NCBI GenBank assembly: GCA_001599755.1
Contig: BCHX01000002.1
Span: 3,392,330-3,456,329 of the forward strand
Direction of reading: 5' to 3'
Length of the DNA stretch: 64,000 nucleotides
DNA from: Gliomastix tumulicola
Lineage: Eukaryota; Ascomycota; Sordariomycetes; Hypocreales; Bionectriaceae
How positions within the stretch are numbered: the stretch's first letter is position 1; every line of letters begins with the position of its first letter. Shown here piece by piece: positions 9,867 to 20,058 of the stretch. The position numbers and the translations under genes were made by a program. The notes under the pieces are model-generated. The model did not search any database, had not been told where the DNA came from, and worked only from the letters and a program-made list of their open reading frames with translations.

Positions 9867-9872
9867 TTTTTT
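9867..9872 (+). terminator. Pol III T-run terminator of U6
   Basis: Six consecutive T residues at the end of exon 3, with further short T runs at about 9877-9883. Confidence 0.8.
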
Positions 9873-10267
9873 GGCAATTTTTGATATTCCTTCTCCATCT
9901 CAACTTGGAAGGAAAAAAAAAACACCCGCCTAACTAGGGATTATCTCCCAATCGGTGGATCTTGTGTTTCACAATAGACCATTAATCCCTTGGTGCTTGG
10001 GTGACGTACTGACGGCGATCGGAAAAAGACAATGGAGATGCGTACGAGTCAAGGGGAGCTGCTTGTTTCCTGTGAATCTTGATTCTTTCATAATTCCTGC
10101 TTTTTCTTTTACCTGTGCATCCGCAGGCAAGACCCTCTACTCTTCTTAATATTTCACGTCCATTCCAACACTCTCACTCTAAAGTTGTACTTGTCAGAAA
10201 GACAGTGCATTAACCACCTTCCCAGCAGCCTCTACAAGTATTTGAGCACTGACTCACTCCTGCCACG
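9873..10267. other. Intergenic, upstream of the small secreted protein
   Basis: No gene seen. A run of nine A residues lies at 9913-9921. Confidence 0.4.
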
Positions 10268-10868
10268 ATGCTCCTGAGTCCCCTCCTAGCCCTGCTGCCC
10301 GCGGCCGCGGCGTTCAAGCTCGCCTACAGCCCGCCCGCCGCCCTGCTCGCAAAGGCCGAGGCGAACGAGGACTGCAACCTGCCCCGGTCCTACACGATAC
10401 AGGACTTCGCCGGGAGGAGCAACAACACCGGCCAGACGCTGGCGGCGTACAACTTCACATTCACCGACACGACGACGCAGGTCACGACGCTCTGCCACTA
10501 CAACGCCAGCTCGACGTCGACGACGCCGCCGGGGCTGACGCCGAGGTTCGCGTGCGAGGACAGCGAGATCAAGTTCATCTGGGAGGACGACGACAAGGAC
10601 CTGTGGATGATCGAGCGCGTCTGCCCCGGTCCGGATGGGTATGTCTGACTTTCCCCTTGGGATCTGGCTAGCGAGTATCCACAGCTAACTCCCCTTTTCT
10701 AGTGCTGCCGATTATGAGGTGTCGGGGAGCCTTCACCTGGCGCTGGCTTGCAAGCCCGAGTCCGGCAAGTGCGTCACCAACTCGACGGCGCATGACGCCC
10801 TGTTCACAAGTGTCCAGCCGGTGAGGGATCCGACAGTGGTCCGGGCGCGGACCCTTTGGCGAGCTTGA
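10268..10868 (+). CDS. Small secreted cysteine-containing protein, one intron
   Basis: Exons 10268-10638 and 10703-10868 (64-nt intron, GTATGT...CTAG) give 178 residues. Residues 1-15 form a signal peptide (MLLSPLLALLPAAAA). The mature part has six cysteines, several N-glycosylation sequons (NNT, NFT, NAS, NST) and the pattern YxxQDFAGRSNN...FTFTD seen in the fungal AA1-like/small secreted protein group, some members of which are candidate effectors. The tail (RARTLWRA) is short and basic. Function is unknown; it is probably secreted to the wall or medium. The flanking lipase is also secreted but is 730 bases away with its own promoter. Confidence 0.75.
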
Positions 10869-11599
10869 TCGAACACAGTCCATGCGAGGGAGGCAAGCGG
10901 CAGCGAAGAGTCTCGAGAACAGCGAGCGAGTGAAGGATGCGATGATCTGCGCTGGACTGTCGGCGCTTAGAGGTGCTACGGCCATTTTGATGTTGGGGAA
11001 GTGTGCACGGACGCGTTGGGGGGCGAAGGCATTCGTCACCTTTTGCTTGACTGGCAGGCATGATCGCCACCTGAAACAATTTTGAAGACGATCAGGTGAT
11101 GAGAGAGATCATAGACTCGAGATATTAGACGCTCATAGACGAAATATAATTCTGCAACAAAGGTGTCGAGACGTCCAATACAGTCCAGCTAACGAAATGT
11201 GGCGTTTGCCCAGGCCGGTTTAGGGAGGGCAAGCGAGGGCTAGAGCCTTTAGGGGGGAAACTTCAGGGCAGCCAGTGGGTCTCCCCTGCATCAGCCCCTC
11301 CACCAGGCACCTTATCAGCCACAATCTGCTTCAGCGCCATTGGACGGATGACCTCACGCACGAGACCGCACCCGTCATTCACCCACAGCACCAGTGACGT
11401 CCGGCGTGATCCTCCGCGGCATAGCGCACCAGTCCCTAGCCCAACGATCTATTTTGCCCCCATCAATTCGGCTGGCCTCACCGCTGCCCTCGCTCCGCGT
11501 CTCTCTACGGGCTGGACTGTAGACGCCGCATCATGCAGCTAGCGAGGTGACATCAACCCCCCAGGCAATCGACAACTCGTCCTCCCCCAATCCGCCACG
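10869..11599. other. Intergenic, lipase promoter
   Basis: A minus-strand frame at 10668-11039 overlaps the preceding gene and has no protein character. No other gene seen. Confidence 0.4.
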
Positions 11600-12817
11600 A
11601 TGCGGGCGTGCCTCCGAACCCTCGGCGGCCTTCTGGCCCTCGCCCTAGCCGCCACCGAGTCGCTCGCATCTCCCCAACAAGTCCAGCAGTCACTCGACCG
11701 TCCCAAGCAAGCCCCCGACGCCCAGGTCAGCGTCCCGTTCTTCGCCGAGCTCGAACGCCTCGCCCGTGCCGTCGACATCAGCTACTGCGTTGGGAACAGC
11801 GGCGTCGGGAAGCCCTTCAATTGCGTCTCCCGCTGCAAGGAGTTCCCCACGCTCGAGCTCGTGAATACGTGGAACACCGGCCTGCTCCTCAGCGATAGTT
11901 GCGGCTACATTGCTGTCGATCATGGCCAGCGACAGGGCCACAACCGCGTGCGCAACCCGGACGATTACGAAAACGCCGGCACGAAAGCCATCCTCGTTGC
12001 CTTCCGTGGTACATATAGCATCACCAATACCGTCGTCGACCTGAGCACCGTCCACCAGAAATACACGCCGTATCCCTCACCGGATCACGGTGGTGACGAG
12101 CCGCCTACGGAGCCGGACCACGCATGTTACAATTGCACGGTGCACCAGGGTTTCCTCCAGTCCTGGCTGACTGCGAGGAAGCTTGTCCTGCCCGAATTGA
12201 TTGCCCTCAAGGAGGAGTACCCAGACTATCCTGTCCATCTTGTCGGGCACAGTCTGGGTGGTGCCGTTGCTTGCCTCGCTGCGCTGGAGCTCAAGGTTGC
12301 GCTGGGCTGGGATAATCTTGTGGTGACGACGTACGGCGAACCGCGCGTGGGGAACTATCACCTGGCGCGGTTCATCGACGAAGTCTTCGACCTCGACGGA
12401 CACGAGAACCTGGAGCAACGGTCCTACCGACGGGTCACTCACAACAACGACCCCGTCCCGTTACTGCCTCCCGAGGAATGGGGATATGCGCCGCATTCTG
12501 GCGAGATCTACATCACGAAAGAGAGCCTCTCCCCATCCGAGTCCGATGTGCGCGTCTGCGCTGGAGACACGGACCCGGAGTGCAGCAGCGGTCCCGATTC
12601 ATCGGCAGCCCGAATGGCGGACGGCCTGGACGAAGTCGACGAGGATGATGTGGCAGTAGAACCGCTCGATGCCTCCGCCTTCCCTACCCGATACAAGCTC
12701 TGGCAGATTTTCTTCGCACACAGAGACTACTTCTGGAGGCTGGGACTGTGTGTGCCCGGAGGTGATCCGTGGAACTGGGGTCGGCATCCGTACGATTCTA
12801 TCGGAGAAGAACTGTGA
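11600..12817 (+). CDS. Secreted class 3 lipase / feruloyl-esterase-type hydrolase
   Basis: Single-exon, 405 residues. A signal peptide occupies about residues 1-23 (ends ...ESLAS). The alpha/beta-hydrolase elbow GHSLGG puts the nucleophile at about Ser218; the acid is probably Asp284 (HNNDPVPLLP) and the base about His299 (APHSGEIY), the usual order for Rhizomucor-type lipases. LVAFRGT (about residues 133-139) is the family's oxyanion-strand motif. The C-terminal ~70 residues form an acidic linker (DEVDEDDVAVE) and a YFWRLGLCVPGG segment typical of ascomycete members. It probably hydrolyses extracellular glycerides or related esters. The start is the first ATG of the frame and gives the signal peptide. 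Confidence 0.92.
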   Translation: MRACLRTLGGLLALALAATESLASPQQVQQSLDRPKQAPDAQVSVPFFAELERLARAVDISYCVGNSGVGKPFNCVSRCKEFPTLELVNTWNTGLLLSDSCGYIAVDHGQRQGHNRVRNPDDYENAGTKAILVAFRGTYSITNTVVDLSTVHQKYTPYPSPDHGGDEPPTEPDHACYNCTVHQGFLQSWLTARKLVLPELIALKEEYPDYPVHLVGHSLGGAVACLAALELKVALGWDNLVVTTYGEPRVGNYHLARFIDEVFDLDGHENLEQRSYRRVTHNNDPVPLLPPEEWGYAPHSGEIYITKESLSPSESDVRVCAGDTDPECSSGPDSSAARMADGLDEVDEDDVAVEPLDASAFPTRYKLWQIFFAHRDYFWRLGLCVPGGDPWNWGRHPYDSIGEEL

Positions 12818-14919
12818 TGGGATTTGCACTTTTTTGTTTAGATATACCTGGGAGCTTGGATTTGATGTTTTTAACCAGCCTATTGTAATCGCACCGATCA
12901 TGGTCGGTAGTCTGATATCATAGTATAGCGAGGGAGTTTAGACAATGAACATTACACATGGCCACAGGAGCTTCGCAACCAAACCGGAACTGTCACATCC
13001 GGGGTATAGTATTAATAGACAGCATCTCGAGACCTCGCTTAGGACAACAGCAGGGTCGCATGAACATGAAAGGACTGAAGTGAAAAACGATGACGTGCGT
13101 GAGTCACGCAACTCATGCATGAAAGTCGAGACCTGAGATGAAGGGGCCATGACGCTGAGGATCAAAGCTGCCAGCCACAGCCAGTTTATTTTGTCCAATC
13201 AGTCCGTCCTTCGTCTCGTCCACGCGGGGGGCTGTGAGAGGCAGCTCTGGATTAAGCGCCTCACTGACGGCATTCATTTCCAGGAGCCCAATCAAATCCC
13301 GTGGCAGAGGTGTCGGGTCAAACGAGTACCGGGCCCCAGTCTCATCCTAGCACCTAACTACTCGTAATACTGCCCACTGATGAGTTGTCCAGTTGCACAG
13401 CAGCCAGGGAAATGGGATGAGGACCGAGGGGCGGGCGGGCCTGGTCGCTGTCTCGTGAGATCAGCAGCCCAGCGGAAATTTTACAGGTGCTTCCGGTGGG
13501 GCGCCGGTGAGCGTTTCTCCCTCCTCTCCTCTTTCTTTCTCCAGGACCTCCTACTGGTTAGCACGCTGCCATTTTTTCTGGCCCTGCCGAGCCCGGTCCA
13601 GTCCTTGTGTTCTCGTCCAGCAGGGGCGTCTAGAGCAGGTAAATTTCAGGGAAAATGGGAGAATAGACCCGATGATCGATGCAAGGGGAGCCAACGACCC
13701 ATTCAGCGTTGCACCTGGGCTTTTCTCTCAGTGGAGGGCGTTCATGTGCCCTGGAATGGGCTTCCAAGGGCTTCCAGAGGGGGGCGGAGCTGGTTGAGTG
13801 GTCGTGACGGGATGGGAGCTTTCTCTGACGTTTCATTTTCCCCTCAATTGGGCTCCTACGTGTCCCGGGTCAAATTTTCTGCATTGCTTTTTATTTGCGC
13901 GCCGCTCGCTTGGCCGGGTGCCTTATGAGGCGATAAGCTGGAATCTTCTCCAGCCAATGAATCCCCAGAGCGCACCGCCGGTTACCACCTTAGTGCCAGT
14001 GGGAAGAGGGGGGGAGGGAGTATGCCTCGTCTAAGTAAAGATCCAGTCAGTGCCAGCTGGAGGGCGTCACGCAGCGCGACACACACAAACACCGAGCGTC
14101 GTCCCTCCCTCCCTACCTCCCTCCCTCTCGCTCTGCAAGGCGCCTGAGATAAGCATGGAATGGAGCTGGACCCGTACTTTTCAGCAGGCCACACTTTGTC
14201 CACTTGACACGCCGCCCTTTGCCTGATCTGTGTAAGGGTGAGGCATGCGTAGGTAGTTCGCCCATCCGTAGCGCAGGGTACGAGCCAGCTCAGCTTTCCC
14301 CCGTCCCTTGGATCACCTACAAATGCCCAAGCCCAACAGAGGGGAGTTGTGAGTGCCCTAGGTCAGAGCCGGACTTCCCAGGCGTGCCGAAGATTTAGTG
14401 GACGGGCTGGGCCACAGGCGAGCGGAGTGGAGTCAGATGCCCCTCGACGCATGTCCTCCAGGCCACTTCCACGGGCGGGTAGCGGCAGTGGGCAGCACCC
14501 AGCAGGTACCTGCTTTGCCTGCACTGCAAGGGCGCTGCAGGAGGTACCTGCCTGAGGCAGTGCTGTGCTGCCCACTGGTCTCTGCCAGCTCTGCAAAAAA
14601 AGNCCNCCNCCCCCGCCAATGGGTGCCCCCCCAAAAAATCGAAACCCGCCCGAAAGCCAAGGCCAAAATATAAACAGATTTGCTAACCCATCCTCAACGC
14701 CGCCTCACACACACCCTCCCGCCTTTTCGCATCCATCACTCCTCTCCTCTCCAACGACCGCACCACCACCGCTTTTTCTTCCACCCCGCGCCCGCCGCCC
14801 GTCCAATTTTTTTTCTTCTTCTTCTCGCGACTTCGCGTATCCTCTGCAAACGAGCAAATACCCTCGCATTCTTCGTTTTCCTTTCTCCGACGAGTCCTCC
14901 CGTTCGATAATTTGCCAAA
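12818..14919. other. Long intergenic region / 14-3-3 promoter
   Basis: 2.1 kb without a convincing gene. It contains CCCTCC-rich tracts (about 14100-14127), an imperfect inverted repeat with GGTACCTGC units (14484-14578), an N-containing poly-C (14603-14609), and a pyrimidine-rich probable 5' UTR (14700-14919). Confidence 0.5.
14484..14578. repeat. Imperfect inverted repeat with paired GGTACCTGC motifs
   Basis: The left arm CAGTGGGCAGCAC and right arm GTGCTGCCCACTG are complementary, and each flank has a GGTACCTGC copy (about 14506-14514 and 14542-14550). It lies next to the ambiguous bases at 14603-14609. Confidence 0.6.
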
Positions 14920-16441
14920 ATGACCACCGAGGTACGCTTCTCCTCCAGACCGTTGCACCCACCGCTCCCTCACCAGATCGCCCGCCCTTCGTTGCCCACA
15001 CCCGCGAAAAGTGGCAGCAGAGCTTCTCCCTATCTCTCGCCGCTGCTTTTCGACGGAAAATATATCCTCCATACACTTTTCTCCTGATCTTCTCGATTCG
15101 CCTGCTTGCCTGGCGTGCGTGGGCGACGAAGGTCTGCCTACGACCGTGTGCCCCCCCCTTCTGGGTGCTGCACCGGTCAGGGCACGTCTCCCGTGCGACG
15201 AGAAGCCTCGCCGCCCATTTTTACCCCTGCATATGACCTATCCGCCCTTACACTTGACGTGGAAAATTACAGAATGCTAACTCCAGGCCATTTTGGGTGC
15301 TTTCTAGCGTGAAAGGTTTGTCTATTCCTGCCTTCTAGGATCCCCCCCGTGACCCCACCTGAGCCCTTGAGTCAACATATGACACCAGCCAATGGAGGGG
15401 AGAACCAGCCTCGCTGACCGCGTCACCCTGCACCTCACAGCAAGACTTTCCTCGCCCGCCTGTGCGAGCAGGCCGAGCGCTACGATGAGATGGTCACCTA
15501 CATGAAGGAGGTCGCCAAGCTCGGTGGCGAGCTCACCGTCGACGAGCGTAACCTGCTCTCGGTCGCCTACAAGAACGTTGTCGGCACCCGCCGTGCCTCG
15601 TGGCGCATCATCTCCTCGATCGAGCAGAAGGAGGAGAACAAGGGCTCCGACAAGCACGTCTCCACCATCAAGGAGTACCGCATCAAGATCGAGGAGGAGC
15701 TCGAGAAGGTCTGCCAGGACGTCCTCAACGTCCTCGACGAGAGCCTCATCCCCAACGCTGCCACCGGCGAGTCTAAGGTGTTTTACCACAAGATGTGAGT
15801 GTGATCTGAGATGTTTTTACCACCGCCACTTGACTTTGTTCACGTGCCCCCCCCCCCCCCTTCAGCTGGTGCTGAGCATTTGGTGAAACCATGCTGACCT
15901 GGATTTCGCCTTGCAGGAAGGGTGACTACCACCGATACCTGGCCGAGTTCGCCTCTGGCGAGAAGCGCAAGTTGGCTGCCACTGCTGCCCACGAGGCCTA
16001 CAAGGTACGAGATATTTTGCATCAAACATGTCCCCCATGGTCGCATCCCTCGCTAACGCATTGTTTCCTCCTTTACAGAGTGCCACCGACGTTGCCCAGA
16101 CCGAGCTCACCCCGACTCACCCCATCCGTCTCGGCCTCGCCCTGAACTTCTCCGTCTTCTACTACGAGATCCTGAACTCGCCCGACCGTGCCTGCCATCT
16201 GGCCAAGCAGGCCTTCGATGACGCCATCGCTGAGCTCGACTCCCTCTCGGAGGAGTCCTACCGCGACAGCACCCTCATCATGCAGCTCCTCCGTGACAAC
16301 CTCACCCTCTGGACCTCATCCGACACCGCCGACGCCGAGGGCCAGGCCGGCGATGCCCCCAAGAAGGAGGAGGGAGAGGCGCCCAAAGCCGAGGAGGAGG
16401 CCAAGCCCGCCGAGGAGGCCGCTCCCGCCCCTGCTTCCTAA
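14920..16441 (+). CDS. 14-3-3 protein, five exons including an 8-nt microexon
   Basis: Dimeric phosphoserine/threonine-binding adaptor acting in signalling, secretion and cell-cycle control. Exons 14920-14931, 15308-15315, 15441-15794, 15917-16004 and 16079-16441 are phase-consistent. The start reads [20 protein letters not shown], where RES depends on the 8-nt exon CGTGAAAG. The rest is classic: [16 protein letters not shown] (phosphopeptide groove), [11 protein letters not shown], and [12 protein letters not shown] near the C-terminal half. After the TLWTSSD end of the conserved fold, a 41-residue acidic/alanine tail ([16 protein letters not shown]) follows, as in fungal members. Intron 1 is long (376 nt) and intron 3 contains a poly-C run at 15847-15860. 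Confidence 0.95.
15308..15315 (+). other. 8-nt microexon of the 14-3-3 gene
   Basis: CGTGAAAG lies between a TTTCTAG acceptor and a GTTTGT donor. With it, exon 1 (phase 0) connects to exon 3 (needs two bases) as ERESK; without it, exon 1 cannot join exon 3 in frame using the visible sites. Confidence 0.85.
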
Positions 16442-17618
16442 ATTGCGTTTCCTCTCTCTCTTCTCTCTCTCTCTACAAACTCTGACACGCTCTCTCTCTC
16501 TTCGCGTTCCCGATACCATTGGCGTCTCGGCGGGGTTGAGGAAACCGAGATGCATTACTTCCAAAGCCGGCTAGTTTATTTTTGATTCCCCTCGCTACCT
16601 CGGGAGGAATACGCGATAGGCCAGGCTTTTATATCTCCAATGCTAGTTGGGCTGGTTGATATGAATTGTTTTTTCCCCCATCGCATCCCCCATTTCCCTC
16701 TTGTGACCGTGCGCGCATCATCCCCTCCCCGTTTGTTCCATGGCAGCAAAGAGAGGAATGTGGGAAAGGGGGGGGAAATTAGGTGATTGGATCGGGCTCT
16801 GGCGGAGGGGGAACATTTACTTACGCAGGCATGGATTCGTCTTTTTTCCCCTCCCCCCATTTGTTAGCTTCCCCCTGGTCTTTAGAAGGAAGAGTGTCAA
16901 CCGGCGACAAGCACGATTGATCTACCTTGCTCTAAACCAACAGACAACAACACAGAAATCATTACTCAAGAAAAAAACACCCATCACGCGGTTCTGACGA
17001 ACTTCTCATGTGACGCTCAACTTGGCGTACTCCTGAATTTGCCTTTTGACCCCTCGTCATGTGGTGCCCGTTTCTGCGAACCTTATCTCTGACTGACAGG
17101 CGCGGGGTGTCTAGGGTAGGGGAAGCTTTGCAGAAACGGGCGAGTTTGCCCGACGATGGGTGAGTGAGATAACGAAGTCGGGTGGTGTGTGTCACATGCC
17201 GCTTCGACCCCATTCGCTGTGGCGGAATCACGCGACCACGCGGATGCCAGAAGCAGACATGGGGATCCATCTTCGAGATAAGGACGCTGGTTGGCTGGGC
17301 AGGGAGAGGGCCATTTGCATTCTCGATTGGACGTGCATTGATGCAAAGGGGGGGAGGGTGTTTATTGTTGTTGACTCCCTTGCGTCTTTATACGGCGACA
17401 AGGGACAGATTGTAATAGTTAAAAAGGTGTGTGATATCCATTCGTGTGCTCATTGCCCATACATGTAGAAAAGAAAAAAAAACAGGATTAAACAGAACAT
17501 AAGAGTGATAATAATAGGGTATACCGTCCGTCCGACCAACCAATTCCAACACATGTATTCCAGGAACTCCCTCCGTTCTAACCAGTCAAAGCTGGGTTAA
17601 TGATGCGAACGAAAACAC
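16442..17618. other. Convergent intergenic region
   Basis: 3' flanks of the 14-3-3 gene and the minus-strand disordered protein. CT-rich microsatellite-like sequence occurs at 16451-16502. No gene seen. Confidence 0.45.
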
Positions 17619-18134
17619 CTAGCAGGCAGGCGTGGGCCCCTGCTCGAGCAGTCGTGCAGCTCTCTCCAGACGCTCCTGCTTGTCCTTGAGCCCGCCCCGG
17701 GGTCTATCCTCGCTCTCCGGCTGCTGCGCAGCGTCATCCTCGGCCTCGGCGGCGGCCGCTGCTGCTACCGTAGACTGCTCGTCGCGGTACATGCGCGTGC
17801 GGATGACACCCCCCTCCCCGGCGGCGCCCGTCCTATCCCGTTTCGAACCGGTGAGCTTCCCGCCGATACGCTTCAGCAGCCGGCGGGCGCGGGACTCGGA
17901 AGCGGCGGCAGGGTCGCGCGGACGGGAGGCGATGGACGCGGACGAGCGCGAGGGCGACGAGGACAGCAGGCTCGCGGGACCCTCCGTCGAGGAAGAAGGG
18001 GATCCGGGGCGGAGGGGGTCGGGCGTGGTGGTCTGGAGGGCGACCTCGTTGCGCCAGATGTCGATGCGGGCTTGCTTTGTGCGGGACATGGGCGGTGTGG
18101 TGTCCACGAAGGTGGTGGCCTGGATCGAGTCCAT
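17619..18134 (-). CDS. Small basic, disordered hypothetical protein
   Basis: Single-exon, 171 residues: a polar N-terminus (MDSIQATTFVDTTPP), a Ser/Pro-rich middle, a basic patch (RARRLLKRIGGKLTGSKRDR, about residues 82-101), an alanine tract and a charged C-terminal helix (KDKQERLERAARLL) that may form a short coiled coil. No known domain. The good coding composition and the long 5' flank support it as a gene. The basic patch could bind nucleic acid or membrane, but nothing specific can be concluded. Confidence 0.65.
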   Translation of the reverse strand: MDSIQATTFVDTTPPMSRTKQARIDIWRNEVALQTTTPDPLRPGSPSSSTEGPASLLSSSPSRSSASIASRPRDPAAASESRARRLLKRIGGKLTGSKRDRTGAAGEGGVIRTRMYRDEQSTVAAAAAAEAEDDAAQQPESEDRPRGGLKDKQERLERAARLLEQGPTPAC

Positions 18135-20058
18135 CTTGAACGGTTGTCGTATATAGTATTTCGCTGGGAAAGAAACAAATTCAAGATCAAAATCGACCGG
18201 TTATTCAGAGGTCGGCTTTTCCAAACAAGCAAGAGAAACAAAGGTTGTGCCAGAAGGGAGGACCGGATCCGCCTAGGGAGGCCGAGTGTTCATTCTCTGC
18301 GCGTGTCGACGAATACACCAAGCTCCAACCCAGCTTTGACAAGCGTCCAACCGTTTCGCTTCTGCTGCTCTTTTCTATCCCATATACAACTCGTCGTACT
18401 CGTTCGGGAGGGTATGACGTTTTGTCGTTGACAGAGAGGCCCGCTAGTGACGGGCAAGTCGATCAACGACACGGACAGCGACCGAGAAGATGGGCCCTGG
18501 GTTTTTTGTTGTTCAATCGAATCCTTTCCTCACTACCGGTGCCAGATGCTTGGCTTCCGCGTGTAGGTACGGTTGGCGTAAAAGTGGATTGCCTATGACA
18601 AAAGGGTGATTGCGCAAGGCGAAGATGAAGAACGCGAGGCTGAAAGAAGCTGATGAGAGAGCGAGGGACGAGGATTTTCGTCACAGCGTGTGTCTTGGTT
18701 GAGACTTCAGGGGATGGTGGTGGAGTGCTCGCGGCAGGGGTGGACGTGGCTGCTGCTTGTTTAAATAGCTAGATTCGAGCTTCGGGTTACGACGTGTCGA
18801 TAGGTATCGGCCGCGGGCTGCAACTTGCTCGTCGGTGGTCTGAGCTGTCGTGGAATAGGGTTTAAATGGTTTCGTGAGAGGAGGAGGAGCGCCAGGCGTT
18901 TTTGAAGTCTATCGTGCTTTGCGTTCAAGCCACGCACGAGGAGGGATCCCAGAACTGAGATAGCGCTTGTCGTCCGTTTGTCGATCAAACCCGACAGCCA
19001 CTGAGCTATCCGTTGGAATTGGAGCGGGAGATGGGGAGAGATAGCGGAAGAAAGAGAATACGAAGGTCTCAAAATCACAGCCAGGAAACAAGTTGACAAA
19101 ACGGAAGCGGAACGTGGGAGACAAGGGAGAGCGAGGACCGGACCGACGGTGAGTACAAGTAGCAAGTAGCAAGTCGTAGTCAGTAGCACCAAGTTCCCTC
19201 CCGTCTCTCTGTCAAGCTGCGCGGTCCAGTGGAGACCCGCCCTAAAATGTCCCCCCTTGACACCGACTAAAAAAGCAATATAAACCAGTGCCTGCAAGGA
19301 AAAAATAAAGTACAACGATCCTCCGCGTGAGCCGAGCGCAGAGCCAAGTACCCTTTTTATTGCCTATCGCTCAACTCACACACGCGCGCACTGGCAATTC
19401 AGAGGCCCTCCTGCGGGGGTGGAGAGGCTGAAGGGGGGGCCACTGGGCACTTGGCTCCTCTTTCCCGGGACGGGCAAGATCAGCACGAGGGACAATTTTG
19501 AGTGGTATCAAGGGGGGGGCTTTTGTACTGGTACTTCCCACACCGAGACATTGACTTGCACGCTTTCCTTCCTCCCTGCAGCTCTGAGCTACAAAAGTTC
19601 GAGGGAAGAGTCCTCCTCTGTGCGCATGAGCTGGTCTGGCTCAGAAAGCTCGAGGTTACCTTACCTTTGCTTCCTTGAGGAGAGAGACAAGGCTAGTAGG
19701 TAGTCCGCCTTTCCGAGGCATGCGACGGGTGGCAAAAGACTTCGACGCCCAACGCTGGTCCTGAAGGGTCTAGACCCACGCGCAACGGGTCGGGGAACGG
19801 GATAAGTACCTGTACTAAGAGACCCTAGCAGCTCACAGCCCCTTCCGAGAGGCCCCCTTGACCCGTGAATCAGCCGATGCACGCGTGACTGCCAGTAAGA
19901 CCCTCGTACGTTACCTCGAGGGGAGGGGAGGGGGGCATCAGTGAATGGATGGATGGACGGACGTGTGTGTGTGTATGTGCCTCACCCGACTCACGCCTGT
20001 TAGGACATCTGGTACGAATAACCAATGCTTTCTTATGTCCTGCTGCTCTATAAATGTC
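18135..20058. other. 1.9-kb intergenic region with no clear gene
   Basis: Upstream region of the disordered protein and 3' flank of the SAC/5-phosphatase gene. Short GATG/GGAC-type repeats occur near 19944-19965, and TTACCTTACC and TACCTGTAC motifs near 19655-19815. No coding frame was accepted. Confidence 0.4.

Larger units (their letters stand above)
9656..9872 (+). ncRNA. U6: U6 spliceosomal snRNA gene interrupted by two introns
   Basis: U6 is the catalytic snRNA of the spliceosome. Three exons, 9656-9688, 9747-9779 and 9836-9872, join to a ~103-nt RNA. Exon 1 holds the 5' stem-loop with a UUCG tetraloop (GCCTTCGGGC) and GAAACGAT. Exon 2 begins with the ACAGAGA box that pairs with 5' splice sites and contains the catalytic AGC triad region (GATTAGCATGGCCCCTGCAC). 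Exon 3 starts ATGACACGC, forming the 3' strand of the internal stem-loop, and ends in a T run. A TATA box lies upstream and a B box lies in intron 1, both Pol III signals. The exon order and spacing match U6 only when both introns are removed. The exact 5' end (+/- 2 nt) is inferred. Transcription should be by Pol III, with splicing needed for maturation. Confidence 0.93.
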
